A stretch of 64,000 nt of DNA, taken from Biomphalaria glabrata. Taxonomy: Eukaryota; Mollusca; Gastropoda; Planorbidae. Location: NCBI RefSeq assembly GCF_947242115.1, contig NC_074719.1, forward strand, positions 3,030,283 through 3,094,282, written 5' to 3'. How positions within the stretch are numbered: position 1 is the stretch's first letter; the number at the start of each line of letters is the position of its first letter. Below, piece after piece: positions 1 through 10,659 of this stretch. The position numbers and the translations under genes are program-made. The notes beneath the pieces are model-generated. The model saw only the letters and a program-made list of their open reading frames with translations. It had not been told where the DNA came from and made no database searches.

Positions 1-423
1 ATTAACCGGCCCACAGATGGCATATCATATATTTTCGGTGTGGGGGGGGGGGTACCACACTCCGCAATTTATGATATATATATATATTAGTGTGTGTGTA
101 TATGTAATTAATCTTCATTACATTCTGATCTTTCATTCTTTCAAACGTTTTTTCTACCCTAGAATACTAAGTTTCCTATAATTAGTGGAAAGACAGTACA
201 CACCGCCGAAGGGCAGCTAGGGAGTCCGGGGGAGCGCTGTGAACCCCCAGTGGGGTCCGGGGCAACAACAACAAGAAAACGTGTTTCGGGCCTCTGTGTC
301 TTGCTGCTGTCACTTTTTTTAAAAGTTGTCTGCATTGAATTGTTTTTTTCTTTGGTCGCGACCAGACCGGCCCATTTGGTACCGGCCCACCGGGCATTTG
401 CCCATATATCCAGTCCGCCCCTG
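1..423 (-). mobile_element. hAT-like MITE, cut by window edge
   Basis: Read on the - strand it starts CAGGGGCGGACTGG and continues with a GGGCAAATGCCCGGTGGGCC block, the same end as the complete copy at 9043-9494. Its other end lies outside the window. It sits directly against an LTR-like fragment, so it appears to have inserted into that fossil; the 8-bp target duplication cannot be checked because the partner is missing. Short ORFs inside it show no protein similarity that I recognise. Confidence 0.7.
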
Positions 424-514
424 CGTGCAACACTTCGCATTCATAACAAGGGGATATAACAATCACACCAAAATATTAAACTAACATTCATTCTCGCCAT
501 ACCTCTCCCTGACA
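424..514 (-). mobile_element. LTR-like fossil fragment
   Basis: This stretch is the reverse complement of the first ~90 bases of the LTR-like unit at 47790-48261, including the TGTCAGGGAG terminus and a shared block ending in TGTTGCACG. The hAT-like MITE to its left cuts it short. It is an old, incomplete copy. Confidence 0.55.
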
Positions 515-1078
515 ACAATCAACGGGATAATGGCGCCCTCGTAGGCGCCGATTCCCTACTGGACTTCACTGAAGTTTCCGTGCTGCTCAGCAAACATTTA
601 TGTAGGGATTCGAACTCTAGCCATGCAGCTCAACCAAACAACTTTACATTATGTAGAATGCGATGATACTGAAACAAGAATCAGTACTTCTAGTCTAGTT
701 TAAGAGAAACATTTTTAAAAAATTAAAAAAAAAAAAAAGCTTTTTTTATATAACCAAAGATGTATTAATTAGTTTGGATCAGTCATGTAATTAAATTTGT
801 CATATTTCTAGATTAACAATAATAAATTTAAATTTGTGTGCTTAGAATTATTTTAACCAATTGTTTTTGTTTAGCGCTATTCCATGCTGTAAGCGTTCAC
901 AATACGTAATGATAATTATTTACGAATAATTAAGTAACTAATTGGTTAGTTATTTTATTGAATCTTGTTTTTTCAGGAAAAATAAATAATTGTGAAAAAA
1001 TTCAGTCTGATCTGAAACAGGGTGTTATGTTGCTTAGACGCTAAGCCTTCACTAAATTTAGTGGCGTTACTTATGCTC

Positions 1079-1325
1079 TAATTACATAACTATTTCTGTC
1101 ATTTATCTAATACTCTTCGGGCAGTGGCGTAGCAGGGTAGGCTACTCCTGAGCCTAGGTTCGAGATTATGATAGAGGGCCCCATCCCGAGGATATCGTTT
1201 GGGCAGTGGTATAGCAAGGTAGGCTACTCCTGAGCCTAGGTTCGAGATCATGATAGAGGGCCCCATTCCGAGGATTACATATAATGGTACTCCTGAGCCT
1301 AGGTTCGAGATTATGTCCTGTCTGA
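1079..1325. repeat. Short tandem repeat array, ~95-bp unit
   Basis: Two and a half units share GGGCAGTGG, GGTAGGCTACTCCTGAGCC and TAGAGGGCCCCAT. An inverted diverged copy with the same AGAGTATTAGATAAAT edge lies at 6593-6720. GC-rich, unclassified sequence follows to about 1780. None of it is present at the matching point in block B. Confidence 0.6.
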
Positions 1326-1865
1326 GGGCTCCCAGTAGTAGCGGCCATAGTGGTGACTGGGCGGAAAACGGCTGTACCACATACACAGCGCACCGCCCCT
1401 GGAACGGGTCCCACTCGCCATAAGTGGCCGAGAGCAGCACTTACCATGGGAAGCTTGTCTCATATTCCTAGAATGTCACCGTCACTGTTCCGTGCGGGAA
1501 CCGCCACTCCAGCTAATCCGGTCACTGATGACGGCCCCCTTTGTGGAACGGCGTGGCGGACTTTTTGGACTGGGGTGCGGGCTATTTGTTCCATCCCTAC
1601 CCCGAGTGAGAGAAAAAAAAAAAAAAGCTCACCCAGGGAATCCCGCTAGGGCCTGGTTCGCTACTTAAACTTGGCCTATCTAGTTCCACTACTAGACGTT
1701 TCCACCGGAGGCGCCACGTTGAGAGTACGGGTAGCTGGAATACTCTGGAAACCATCTACCACATATTTCCCCTCCCCAACTGTAGGGATCACATCAGACT
1801 GAGCATGCTTCATCATAAAACTTTACAAAACTAATAATCTCACGAAATGATGTAGCGCTACAGTC

Positions 1866-2138
1866 GAAAATCTTCAAATACAAAAACAAAATTTAATAAA
1901 ATACTCAGAAAGACACAAAGATAAAGGCACATTCCTCGTCCCATATGCTAGGACAAATTTGTACAAATACTCCTTCTTCCCTAGCGCTATTAGAGCATGG
2001 AGCCTGAGCTAGCCAGGAAAACCAGTGACTTGGCAGGATTTAAGTCATTGGTTAATATGCATGACTAAATCCATGACGCCTAGGACGTAATCATCTTCTT
2101 TTTTGAAGTAACGTCTGTATTATATAAGATAAGATAAG
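1866..2138 (+). mobile_element. LINE 3' fragment
   Basis: It matches the last ~70 codons and 3' tail of the LINE at 17.8-20.0 kb (peptide YARTNLYKYSFFP, then a short 3' UTR ending in TAAGATAAGATAAG). The matching site in block B, near 10770, has no insertion, so this copy arrived after the duplication. A short deletion at the AWS...ELARK position breaks the frame. Confidence 0.85.
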
Positions 2139-3486
2139 CATTTCTTTTTTTTTCTAGTTTCCCAAATCACACCGCTCATAAATTGTACGTCGGATAGATC
2201 CCTTAACATTTAAAGCCTCCTGTGTTATTTTTGCCTATAACAGTCTATTGACAAACACCAGTTCATGGCGTACATTAGTTTTGACAATCCACGTAATGTT
2301 ATTTTTGTGTTATTTGACTTGACGTCTCTGCAAACTAATTGTGGTTTTGCTTACTCAAGTATAATTAGTTTCCTCTAAACTCTATCATACCTAATAACCA
2401 AATATATGACAGTTCTCTAAAGTGCAATAGCATTTCTATGTTTGTTTACATTGACCATATACAGTAATGGAAGACAAACATCTCAGAGATGTCAAATTAG
2501 TACTTTTGTAGGAGAAAAGTAAACTTTAGGGCTGGGCGAAACCTGCGTGGAAGTCCAACGATTAATCTATACTACACCTGCCAACTTTATTAGTTCGTAG
2601 CTCGAGGCATGTTCCAGTTCATCAAGAGAAAAAATGTTCATGCAATCGTCATCCAATCAATGTCCGTGTTTTCTTTAATGATATTTGTTTAAACACTAGC
2701 ACAAGACAATAACTAAACATTACTGAGGGTAACGGAAACTACTTGTACGAGTAGAGAAGAAAGATCGTCCGTCCCACAACTAGTTTCAACGAACACAGCA
2801 GTCACTAGTCAACATAATCACGCTCAGCACTATGCGACACCAAGTAACGAGCTAGCAAGTTGAGCAGTAAACTAGTACAGAAATTAAGATATCAATTCGT
2901 TAGTCTTCAAAGCCTCTCTCGAGGCAATGAATTTAAAGTGAACGACTATGGTTCATTTCGCACAAGTGAGATGAAAGCCTGGGCATTGTTTATGGTCGGG
3001 ACGTTGTCGCCCACTCAGCAGTTTCCCCCTCTCCGCGCAGCTGATGTAGTGTACCATTTAGTGAGGACATTATGAACCTAGTTCTCTTATCTTATCTGAC
3101 TGCTGCTGTTTGTTATATTCCATAACTCCATTATATAACGGCAGGTCTACTTTCGGTTTACAAAGTGTATTATCTACTTATGCTGCTACTTCTTAAAACG
3201 TAGTCCTATATTAAGACCTACCTTTCAAAACCTTCATAAAATTAGTTTTTCATTTTAAATCTCCTGTTTGCTTTGTTATCATAGCGCCTTGAGCCTACAC
3301 TATGTTTGTTAACAGCTCTAGATAAATTTTAAATTATTATTATTATTATATAGAAACATTACGAACATAGTAACATAACATTGATGAGGTTTAAGACATA
3401 GTTTTAACTCTTTCTCTCCGTATATATTTACCACATTCTAGTGGAATCAACGTTGGTATCGTTAGTTAGGAGAGAAAGAGTTGAAA

Positions 3487-4485
3487 ATGTCTACAGTAAG
3501 TGATGAGCACCTTCTGTCTGTCATGTTTGCCTACACCAAAGTCCTGAGTCCCAGCGCGCAGATTATCGCCATCTTTGCAAACGTCCTAAATGTCATCACA
3601 TTCTGCAAAATTGGACTACGAGACGGTGTGAACATCACATTCCTGCTTCTGTCCGTTTCAGATCTGATCTACGTGGCTCTGGACGCCTGCAAGGGCATCG
3701 CGTCTGTGATCGCTCTGTCTCCGTGGCAAAAAGATCTGCCAGTCAGCATGATCACCGTGGGTGTCATAATACAGTTTTACCAATATATCTTTCTGGATGC
3801 TTCCACCTGCCTAGAAACTTACCTGGCCATTACCAGATGCTGCTGTGTTGCCATGCCACTTAAATTAAAAAATATATTCACTTTTCAAAGAACTGTGTTT
3901 ATCAATGCTGTTATATTAATGTGTAACACTGTCTTTAGAATTCCCCTTCTCTCGTCCTATTATCTGACATGGCAAACCAACCCATTCACCAACCTCACAA
4001 AACTGACTTTCTATCCATACAGCCACTTTCAGATATTGAACTTCATCGAACTGGTGGTGGCTAGAACTGTCTGCCCTGTCATCTTTCTCTTCATCTCCAC
4101 GGTATGTTCTCTTATCCTGGCTAGGTCCTTGATACAGGCTTCACTGAACCGTAAACGGATGACCCACGTGACGAGTTACCATGGCGATGAGAACAAGGGC
4201 AATGACCACGCGTTAAAAGCAAAAGAGGTCCAGCTGGTCAAGGCCGTGTTCCTGGTGATCATTCTGTTAGGGTTTCTACAACTGGTTCTGTCTTTGTTCT
4301 CTCTGGCCCAAGCAGCAATGCCCGAGTTTTTCCCAGGTAGGAAGTACAACAATCTCCATGGAATAATCACTTTTGTGGTTAACCATCTGATCATCTTACA
4401 TTGTGCTTATAAAATAGGGATCTACTATTTGTTTAACACACGATTTAGAGCTATAGTCAAGATGTTGTTCCATGTTCACGTGTAA
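3487..4485 (+). CDS. Chemoreceptor-like class A GPCR, single exon (receptor 1)
   Basis: A 332-residue seven-transmembrane receptor in one exon. The start is the ATG at 3487; the frame is open two codons further up, but from TTG, and the paralogue at 14928 begins at the same ATG. TM1 has N32, TM2 has LSVSDL with D59, and TM3 ends ITRCCCVAMPL, where R117 stands in the DRY position. TM7 reads HCAYKIGIYY in place of NPxxY. An N-glycosylation sequon (NLT) lies in the second extracellular loop. I see no TM3-ECL2 cysteine pair. The product should sit in the plasma membrane and signal through a G protein. The ligand is unknown; placement in the gastropod-specific chemoreceptor-like families is inference from the intronless, clustered arrangement. 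Confidence 0.9.
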   Translation: MSTVSDEHLLSVMFAYTKVLSPSAQIIAIFANVLNVITFCKIGLRDGVNITFLLLSVSDLIYVALDACKGIASVIALSPWQKDLPVSMITVGVIIQFYQYIFLDASTCLETYLAITRCCCVAMPLKLKNIFTFQRTVFINAVILMCNTVFRIPLLSSYYLTWQTNPFTNLTKLTFYPYSHFQILNFIELVVARTVCPVIFLFISTVCSLILARSLIQASLNRKRMTHVTSYHGDENKGNDHALKAKEVQLVKAVFLVIILLGFLQLVLSLFSLAQAAMPEFFPGRKYNNLHGIITFVVNHLIILHCAYKIGIYYLFNTRFRAIVKMLFHVHV

Positions 4486-4509
4486 TCAGCTATTATATTA
4501 TCTTTATTA

Positions 4510-4716
4510 CTTAAAAAAAATAAGATAGTTGCGTCCTACGCATTTCATGTGTCAATCTTGTTATGCATGTCAATCAATGACTTAAAATCTGCCACGTCGT
4601 TGGTTTTCCTAGCTGATTCAGGCAACCCCATTCCATTCTCTAATGGCACAGGGAAGAAGGAGCACTTGTACGAATTTATTGTAGCGTATGGAATAAGAAT
4701 TGTGCTTCTGTATTTT
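4510..4716 (-). mobile_element. LINE 3' fragment
   Basis: Read on the - strand it encodes the LINE tail (YKCSFFP, GLPESARKTNDVADFKSL) followed by the GCGTAGGACG 3' UTR motif. It lies 25 bases after the stop of receptor 1 and could supply sequence to that gene's 3' UTR. The homologous place after receptor 2 lacks it. Confidence 0.8.
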
Positions 4717-4774
4717 TGTCTTTCTGAAAATTTTATTTAGGTTTTGTTTTTCTAACTGTAAATTATGGTTCAGT

Positions 4775-4960
4775 GTTCCTCAAGGGGCCGTTACATAAAT
4801 GGCGTGTCCTGCATGGTTAGCCAGGTATAGAAAATGAAAACGACAGGGTCCCGGCGTACGCGGCCTCTGGCGCGAGTCTGACCCCCCCCCCAGGCCGGTG
4901 AGAGGAAGCTTCTTCTCTCTTTTGTTGGCCTAGTATTCCAAGAGCCGAAGACTCAACTCT
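4775..4960 (+). repeat. Dispersed GC-rich repeat fragment
   Basis: It shares the core CGTTACATAAATGGCGTGTC, then ACGGTTAGCC-like and GGGTCCCGG blocks, with 11990-12130. Both copies are GC-rich in an AT-rich setting. I cannot assign it to a family. Confidence 0.5.
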
Positions 4961-4961
4961 A

Positions 4962-5608
4962 CCTGACAGTTTCAAGAAGAAGAATGTATTGTTGCTACTT
5001 TACTTTTTAGTTTTCTTTCCAGAAGTGTTTCTAAATTTACTGATTTTACTAAAGGTGTTACTCTAGTCAAATGTGAATATTCGTTTGTTATGAATCTCAC
5101 TGCTCTATTTTTGTGATTGTTCTTTTTTTTTATGTTTTCTTGGGGGATCCAAAACAGAGAATGCATATTCTAACATTAGAATAACTAAGATAAATAACAC
5201 TTTAGTTTTTCTATTCTTATTTGATTTGCTAAAATTTCTTTTAATAAACCCTCATGTTTTGATTCATTTTTTAATAGCTTCATCAATATGGGAGTTTCAT
5301 GTTACCTTTTTATTTATTATTATGCATAGATATTCTGAGTTTTTAACCTGTGTGATTAGTTTAACATGAATAAAGTAATTAATTTGTATTTATTTTAGTT
5401 TTTTTAGTTACTCTTAATTAATAACTGTCTTTTTAGTTTTGGGGTGGAAAGACATGCTCCAAATTAATTCCCGTTTCTATAATTCATCTAATTCTCTTTG
5501 TAAAATGTCTGTGTCTTGTGTTGTTTTTATTGTTCTATATATTATGCAATCGCCAGGTAATAATCTGGCTTTTGTTCCTGAACTAATGCAATTTGGTAGG
5601 TCATGATC
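4962..5608 (-). mobile_element. LINE C-terminal fragment
   Basis: The - strand carries the stretch from the RT core (...CIIYRTIKTTQDTDILQREL) through YASSVW-like and NRAVRFITNEYSHLTRVTPL to a broken end near 4962. It is the same LINE family as 17.8-20.0 kb, with several frame breaks and an altered catalytic box (PGDC in place of ADDC). Confidence 0.8.
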
Positions 5609-5609
5609 A

Positions 5610-5850
5610 AGGTGTTAAGTACGCTTGAACTTGGCTTGTCTTGGCTACCTATTTATGAAAGGGGGCTCGATGTTTGACACCCGACTCGAGCAGAGTTGTG
5701 TTTACTGAGCGCCTTAAGGCAGCACGGAAAAACTTTCTCCCAGATACCCCCTTCCCCTGCTGGTCCACAAATAAAATTGGACCATAGAGCTCGGAGCATG
5801 CTAGAACATGACAGTAGCGCTATATAAAAGCTATAATAATTATTATTATT
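5610..5850 (+). mobile_element. tRNA-derived SINE, family 1
   Basis: It matches the copies at 16065, 42359 and 56028: a tRNA-like head with a B-box-like motif (here decayed), CACCCGACTCGAGCAG, a GCACGGAAAAACTTTCTCCC body, and a TAGCGCTATATAAAAGC tail running into an ATT microsatellite. The first few bases of the head are diverged. Confidence 0.8.
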
Positions 5851-6029
5851 CGTGTAAATTAGAAACCGTAGTTTACATAATATACATAAATCAAGTACAA
5901 ACAGCGCCTGGTCAGATAGAATGCTGTAGTTTTTTGTGTGACATAATTATATCCCTGAAGCTAATCATAGCGTAACCAGTTAAATGATAGATCTCCTATC
6001 TTTCTTTCTTTCCATTTAAATATCTCTCT

Positions 6030-6245
6030 TATCTTATCTTATATAATACAGACGTTTCTTCTGAAAAGAAGATGATTACGTCCAACGCGTCATGCATTCA
6101 GTCATGCATATTAACCAATGACTTAAATTCTGCCAAGTCACTGGTTTTCCTGGCTAGCTCAGGCAACCCATTCCATGCTCTAATAGCACTAGGTAAAATG
6201 GAGCATTTGTACACATTTGTCCTAGCATATGGAACAAGGAATCTC
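6030..6245 (-). mobile_element. LINE 3' fragment
   Basis: The - strand encodes the LINE tail peptide (YARTNVYKCSILP-like, PELARKTSDLAEFKSLV) and 3' UTR, ending in the TATCTTATCTTATAT tail. No second-strand or upstream LINE sequence is attached. Confidence 0.8.
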
Positions 6246-6592
6246 TCTTTTGCTGTCTTTCTTTTTATGTTTGATATTTTCTCTTATTCTATCACTCACT
6301 CCTTCTTTCATTACAATTTTCTTTTTTCCTGCATTTAATTAAGTAATAAATACACTCGAGTACAAACCATGGCACGATGAGGTTCATTTGCGCTCGGGAC
6401 CATGACTTTTTGGGGCACTCAGTGAATTTAGATGTATCAAACGTATATCCTATAACTAAATCTACTTGGTCGTGACTAGATTAACTGTAATGTAACTAAT
6501 ACTTAAAGAACCTGCAATGGAATACTGTCTTATAGATGTACTGATATTTATAGGAAGACTCACTTCGTTTTTTTTTTTAAATTACTTACAAC
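6246..6592. other. AT-rich spacer, nothing recognised
   Basis: No open frame, repeat family or structured RNA could be supported here. Confidence 0.5.
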
Positions 6593-6945
6593 CTACGAGA
6601 TGGAGCCCTCTATCATATTCTTGAAGCCAGGCCCAGAAGTACATTTCTATTCTACTGCCCAAAACGAAATATACTAAATTTTATAAAGAGTATTAGATAA
6701 ATTACAGAAATAGTAATTTAAATGGAGCATGTCTTTATATCAACCTAATTTCCATTTATTTAAAGTAACAAAAACACACACACACTAAAATAAACAAAAA
6801 CAACTTATTCAACCCAGTTACACAAAATAAAAAAAACTCAGAATACCTAGGTCTTATAAATAAAGAGAAATGCATCATACATTCCTCATATGAAAGAAAT
6901 TATTTTTACAAATCAAACGAAGCATTAGGATTTATCACGTGATCG
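6593..6945 (+). mobile_element. Inverted 95-bp-repeat copy joined to a LINE fragment
   Basis: The first ~125 bases are an inverted copy of the 1079-1260 sequence. From about 6690 the + strand follows the LINE: TTACAGAAA, TGGAGCATGTCTTT, then ACCTAGGTCTTATAAATAAA and GCATTAGGATTTATCA, with several frame breaks. Confidence 0.65.
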
Positions 6946-7127
6946 GCCTTGACATTGCTGTTGTTGATGGCTGTCGGACGAGGACAGATTACTCTGGAGA
7001 CGTCTGGGTTTCTTGTACGGGTGTATTCAGTGGCGGCCTTAGGGGGTGGCGAGTGGGGCAACCGCCCCAAGCCCCGCTTGTAAGAGGTATTTGTGATTCT
7101 TAGTTATCATCTGCTTCAAAAAAAAAA

Positions 7128-7342
7128 AGGATGACCCACGTGACGGGTTACCATGGCGACGTGAACAAGAGCAATGACTTTGCGTTACAAGCAAAATAGG
7201 TCCAGCTGGTCAAGGCCGTGACCCTGGTGATCATTCTGTTTCTGCAACTGATTCTGCCTTTATTCTCACTAGCCAAAGCAGCAATGCCCGAGTTTTTCCC
7301 AGGCATGGAGTACACTAATCTCAGTATTGTTCTCATAAACTA
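7128..7342 (+). pseudogene. GPCR fragment (loop 3 to TM7 approach) inside a transposon
   Basis: It matches receptors 1 and 2 from the third intracellular loop (RMTHVTGYHGDVNK) through TM6 to the third extracellular loop (AMPEFFPGMEYTNL). There is an in-frame TAG after LQAK and a 9-base gap in TM6, and no rest of the gene is present. It starts right after an A-rich run. It shares features with each full receptor, so the exact parent copy is unclear. Confidence 0.85.
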
Positions 7343-7432
7343 GGATTTGTTCAACTTGTTAAAAGTTGTAATTAGTATTTAGGTTCTTCTTTGTAATTAA
7401 AAGTTGATTACCGACTCCAGCAGGAGGCGCGG

Positions 7433-7699
7433 TGGCTGAGCGGTAAAGCGCTTGGCTTCCAAACCGGAGACCGGGGTTCGAATCCTGGAGAAGACTGGGA
7501 TTTTTAATTTCGGGATCTTCGGGCGCCTCTGAGTCCACCCAGCTCTACTGGGTACCTGACATCAGTTGGGGAAAAAGTAAAGGCGGTTGGTCGTTGTGCG
7601 GGCCACATGACACCCTCGTTAACCGTAGGCCACAGAAACAGATGACCTTTACATCATCTGCCCTATAGACCACAAGGTCTGAAAGGGGAACTTTACTTA
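7433..7699 (+). mobile_element. tRNA-derived SINE, family 2
   Basis: The head GGAGGCGCGGTGGCTGAGCG has an A-box-like stretch, the B box is GGTTCGAATCC, and the body ends CTGAAAGGGGAACTTTACTT. It is flanked by CCGACTCCAGCA and CGGACTCCAGCA, a 12-bp target duplication with one mismatch. It inserted into the hAT-like element around it, so it is younger than that element. Confidence 0.9.
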
Positions 7700-8199
7700 C
7701 GGACTCCAGCAGAATTGGAAGAAATTATTAGTATCTAGTTTGTTAAATTCTCTTCATGCAATGGTTTCTGAATCATTAGTTGCATTCACTAACCTTAAAG
7801 GCAGAACAATTACAATACAGTATGTAATGTAGTCAAACGGCCAATAGTACAGTACTAACGCGAGGTACTATGATTGGGCCCAGGGCCCTGCATATGACAC
7901 TCGCCCAGTGCCCCCTCGCACTGCTAAGGCCGCCTCTGGGTGTATTAGATGTGTTTAAACTACTAAGTAACAAGACCTACACATTAACTAAGAGAGAGTA
8001 AGTTCATGCCGTTGTATACTTGAATAAAGTTTAATACTGAAAAGGCCACAGTCTAGTCCTTGTCCGTAATACGAAGTTATGCTCTCAAAGTCCTAACACC
8101 AACTAATAACAATACTTGACGTTGACGTCGCAAAATGTCGCGATCAAATTCCATCAATTATGGTGCGTCTCTATACTAAGTGTCTAACCATGTGTCTAA

Positions 8200-8650
8200 A
8201 AGAAAGTATCACAAATCAAACATGAAGATAAAACTTAAAAGCTATTTAATGTTAGGCTAATATTAGAATATGCATCCTCTGTTTGGGACACCTCAGCCTC
8301 AATGGACCTCATTCACCAACCGTAAACAAACAGCATTTAGCTTCTATATAATTTACGATCTCATGTTTAATTCATGATAGTTGTCAAAGACAGTTTTTCG
8401 TTGTTTTATCAATAAGATCACGTGACTAAATATTGTTTGTTTACGATTGGTGAATGAGGTCCATTGAAAAAAAAACATAAAGAGACTAACACTAACGCAG
8501 AGTAGGGCTGTAACATTTATAACAAAGAAATAGTAACATTTTGACTAGAGTAACGCCATAATTAACACCACTACATTTTTTTAGATACTTCAGAACAGAA
8601 CACTAAAAAGTAAAGTAGCCATACTACATAAAACGCTGATCCATAACCCC
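8200..8650 (+). mobile_element. LINE fragment split by a MITE
   Basis: LINE sequence (AGAATATGCATCCTCTGTTT, then after the MITE ACATTTTGACTAGAGTAACG and AAGTAAAGTAGCCATA) runs through both sides. Several small changes break the frame. Confidence 0.75.
8299..8467. mobile_element. Short palindromic MITE
   Basis: The ends TCAATGGACCTCATTCACCA and its complement face each other, with about 34 near-perfect inverted bases continuing into CGTAAACAAACA. The loop is ~100 bases. It interrupts the LINE fragment. No clear target duplication is visible, so the superfamily is open. Confidence 0.75.
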
Positions 8651-8765
8651 AAAACTTCTCGACCTGTATGGCGACATTTATGCACTACGCAAGACAGCGG
8701 GGTTTCTGTCCAGGGCTTTTGCAAGAGAGGATTTGAGCCTCTCAAGCCCTCACTCTAATGGAGCT

Positions 8766-8767
<2 letters not shown>

Positions 8768-8799
<32 letters not shown>

Positions 8800-8800
8800 C
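8768..8800. repeat. GAT trinucleotide microsatellite
   Basis: About eleven GAT units in an intergenic spacer. Confidence 0.9.
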
Positions 8801-9042
8801 CATAATCCAACTAATATGAAAACAACGAAAAAGAAAATAAAATAAAAACACTTTTTAAAAAAAATCTTATTTTAAGTAGGCCTATATTTGTGTCCATTAG
8901 TCTGAATCAGTCATCTAATTAAATTTGTAATAAATGTAAATTGACTATTGGTAAATCTGTGCGAATGGAAACATTTTTAACACTTGTTTTTTGTTAAGCC
9001 TAAGTAATTTCATGCTTTTAGCTTCCTTAGAAACATTATGAT

Positions 9043-9494
9043 CAGGGGCGGAATGGCTATATGGGCTTTTGGGCAAATGCCCGGTGGGCCGGAACCCAAA
9101 TGGGCCGGAACCCAAATGGGCCGGTTGGGCCACCGAAAGGGTCGGCATGGATGCCACTAAGTATTAAATTGTTAAAGGTTTTATAATATTCTCTTAATTA
9201 AAAAAAAATCACTCTACAGTGTAATACTAATTAGTTCTAGTAAATTTTCCGAAATAACGTAATAGCCTACATCCGTAGACAGCGCTACAAGTAGTGGGCT
9301 TCACCTTGGGCAATTAAAAAGCAACATGAGGCCCTTTTTCAAATACGGAGCTCACAATTATCGACACTCAAACTTAACATCATGATTTTGAGGACAGGTA
9401 GGCCTCTATTTGGATGCCCATCACATGATAGGTAATTTATGGGCCCGATTGAATGGAAATGCCCGGGCCGATTTTGACACTCAGTCCGCCCCTG
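9043..9494 (+). mobile_element. hAT-like MITE, complete
   Basis: Termini are CAGGGGCGGAATGG and, on the opposite strand, CAGGGGCGGACTGAG. ATTATGAT is repeated exactly at 9035-9042 and 9495-9502. The interior repeats GGGCCGGAACCCAAAT and contains no transposase. Same family as 1-423. Confidence 0.88.
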
Positions 9495-9968
9495 ATTATG
9501 ATCCTAACACTTGTCTGGGGAAGTTGGCAAAGGGGGGTGGGAGAGAAAGAAGGAGGTATCTGTGTGAATATTGCCGTGATCGCTTTTTTAAATGCATTTA
9601 TAAACAAATATTTTTTTACAAAAAGGTTGAACGACCTAGATTCGAACTCAAGTGCTCTAGCCTCCTCAAGCCAACAGACTATGAAATTAAAAGGTTTTAT
9701 AGTTATGTATATTTAGTTTCCAACTTTAAAGCAAAGTATAGAAGGGACTAATTCAGCTTATACCACAACATCAGTCGAGTACAATTTCTTTCCTTTCTTC
9801 GATACCAAACAAAGTAATTAATTACCAATAATTAATGGACTAATTGGTTAATTGAGTTTTGTATTGTCAGGTAAAATAAATAAGTATACCGAGAAAAGGG
9901 GTAAGAGAAATAACGTGTACAAACTTTTTACCAGACAGACAAACAGACAGAGTGAGTTGAGATAAGCT

Positions 9969-10125
9969 TTGTAATAAAATACTCAGAGACACAGGTTACA
10001 TTTCTAATTCCATATGATAGGACATATTTCTACATGAGCTCCTTCTTCCCTTGTGCCATTAGAGCATGAAACGGGTTGCTTGAATCAGCCAGGAAAACGA
10101 ATGACTTAGCAGAGTTTCTTCTTTT
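9969..10125 (+). mobile_element. Degraded LINE 3' fragment
   Basis: It resembles the LINE tail (AATAAAATACTCAGAGACAC, CTCCTTCTTCCCTTGTGCCA, CAGCCAGGAAAACGAATGAC) but is more diverged than the other copies. Confidence 0.65.
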
Positions 10126-10150
10126 GACAAAACGTAATAAGTGAATTAAA

Positions 10151-10648
10151 GTCTAGTCTTCACTTCCAATTCAGACTTTAGACCTTAGCTGGATTACGTT
10201 AAATTAGACTAGAATTATCGATACTTTCTTTTCAGTATCATTGGACTAAGTCTAGTCTTCACTTCCAATTCAGACTTTAGACCTTAGCTGGATTACGTTA
10301 AATTAGACTAGAATTACCGATACTTTCTTTTCAGTATCATTGGATTAGAGTCTAGTCTTCACTTTCAATTCAAACTTTAGACCTAAGCTGGATTACGTTA
10401 CATTAGACTAGAACTATCGATACTTTCTTTTCAGTATCATTGGATTAAAGTCTAGTCTTCACTTGTAATTCAAACTTTAGACCCTTAGCTGGATTACGTT
10501 ACATTAGACTAGAACTATCGATACTTTCTTTTCAGTATCATTGGATTAGAGTCTAGTCTTCACTTCTAATTCAAACTTTAGACCCTTAGCTGGATTACTT
10601 TAAATTAGACTAGAATTACCGATACTTTCTTTTCAGTATCATTGGGAT
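10151..10648. repeat. Five-copy ~100-bp satellite
   Basis: GTCTAGTCTTCACTT recurs at 10151, 10250, 10350, 10450 and 10551. Each unit has an inverted repeat GATACT...AGTATC around TTCTTTTC. The array is absent from block A. Copies differ at a few positions, for example a C inserted in the ACCCTTAGC versions. Confidence 0.92.
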
Positions 10649-10659
10649 TAACTTGATGT

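Larger units (their letters stand above)
740..4490 (+). repeat. Segmental duplication block A (receptor 1 plus upstream)
   Basis: Matching landmarks occur in the same order in block B (8860-15930): CAGTCATNTAATTAAATTTG, TAATTGGTTA, TCATAAAACTT, CAAACACCAGTTCA and GTGTATTATCTACTTAT, followed by the receptor gene. Block A is ~3.75 kb and block B ~7.07 kb; the difference is explained by repeats inserted in B. Insertions private to A include the 95-bp tandem repeats near 1.1 kb and the LINE piece near 1.9-2.1 kb. The shared upstream sequence probably holds the promoter, but I see no certain promoter motif. Confidence 0.75.
7028..7938. mobile_element. hAT-like TIR element carrying a GPCR fragment
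   Basis: Termini are CAGTGGCGGCCTTAG and, on the other strand, CAGAGGCGGCCTTAGC. The flanking GGTGTATT is repeated exactly at 7020-7027 and 7939-7946, an 8-bp target duplication typical of hAT elements. The 911-bp interior has no transposase: it holds a poly-A tract, a fragment of a receptor gene like those at 3487 and 14928, and a SINE with its own target duplication. It is non-autonomous and would need a transposase supplied in trans. The direction of capture (host gene into element) is inferred. Confidence 0.85.

Noticed and set aside
159-466. Overlapping short frames on both strands near the left edge
   Set aside because: They lie within a hAT-like MITE and a decayed LTR-like piece, with no domain similarity.
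3481-3486. Longer start for receptor 1
   Set aside because: The first codon would be TTG; the ATG at 3487 matches the paralogue's start.
7433-7520. tRNA gene
   Set aside because: A-box and B-box-like motifs belong to a SINE: repeated many times, flanked by target duplications, and the cloverleaf does not close.
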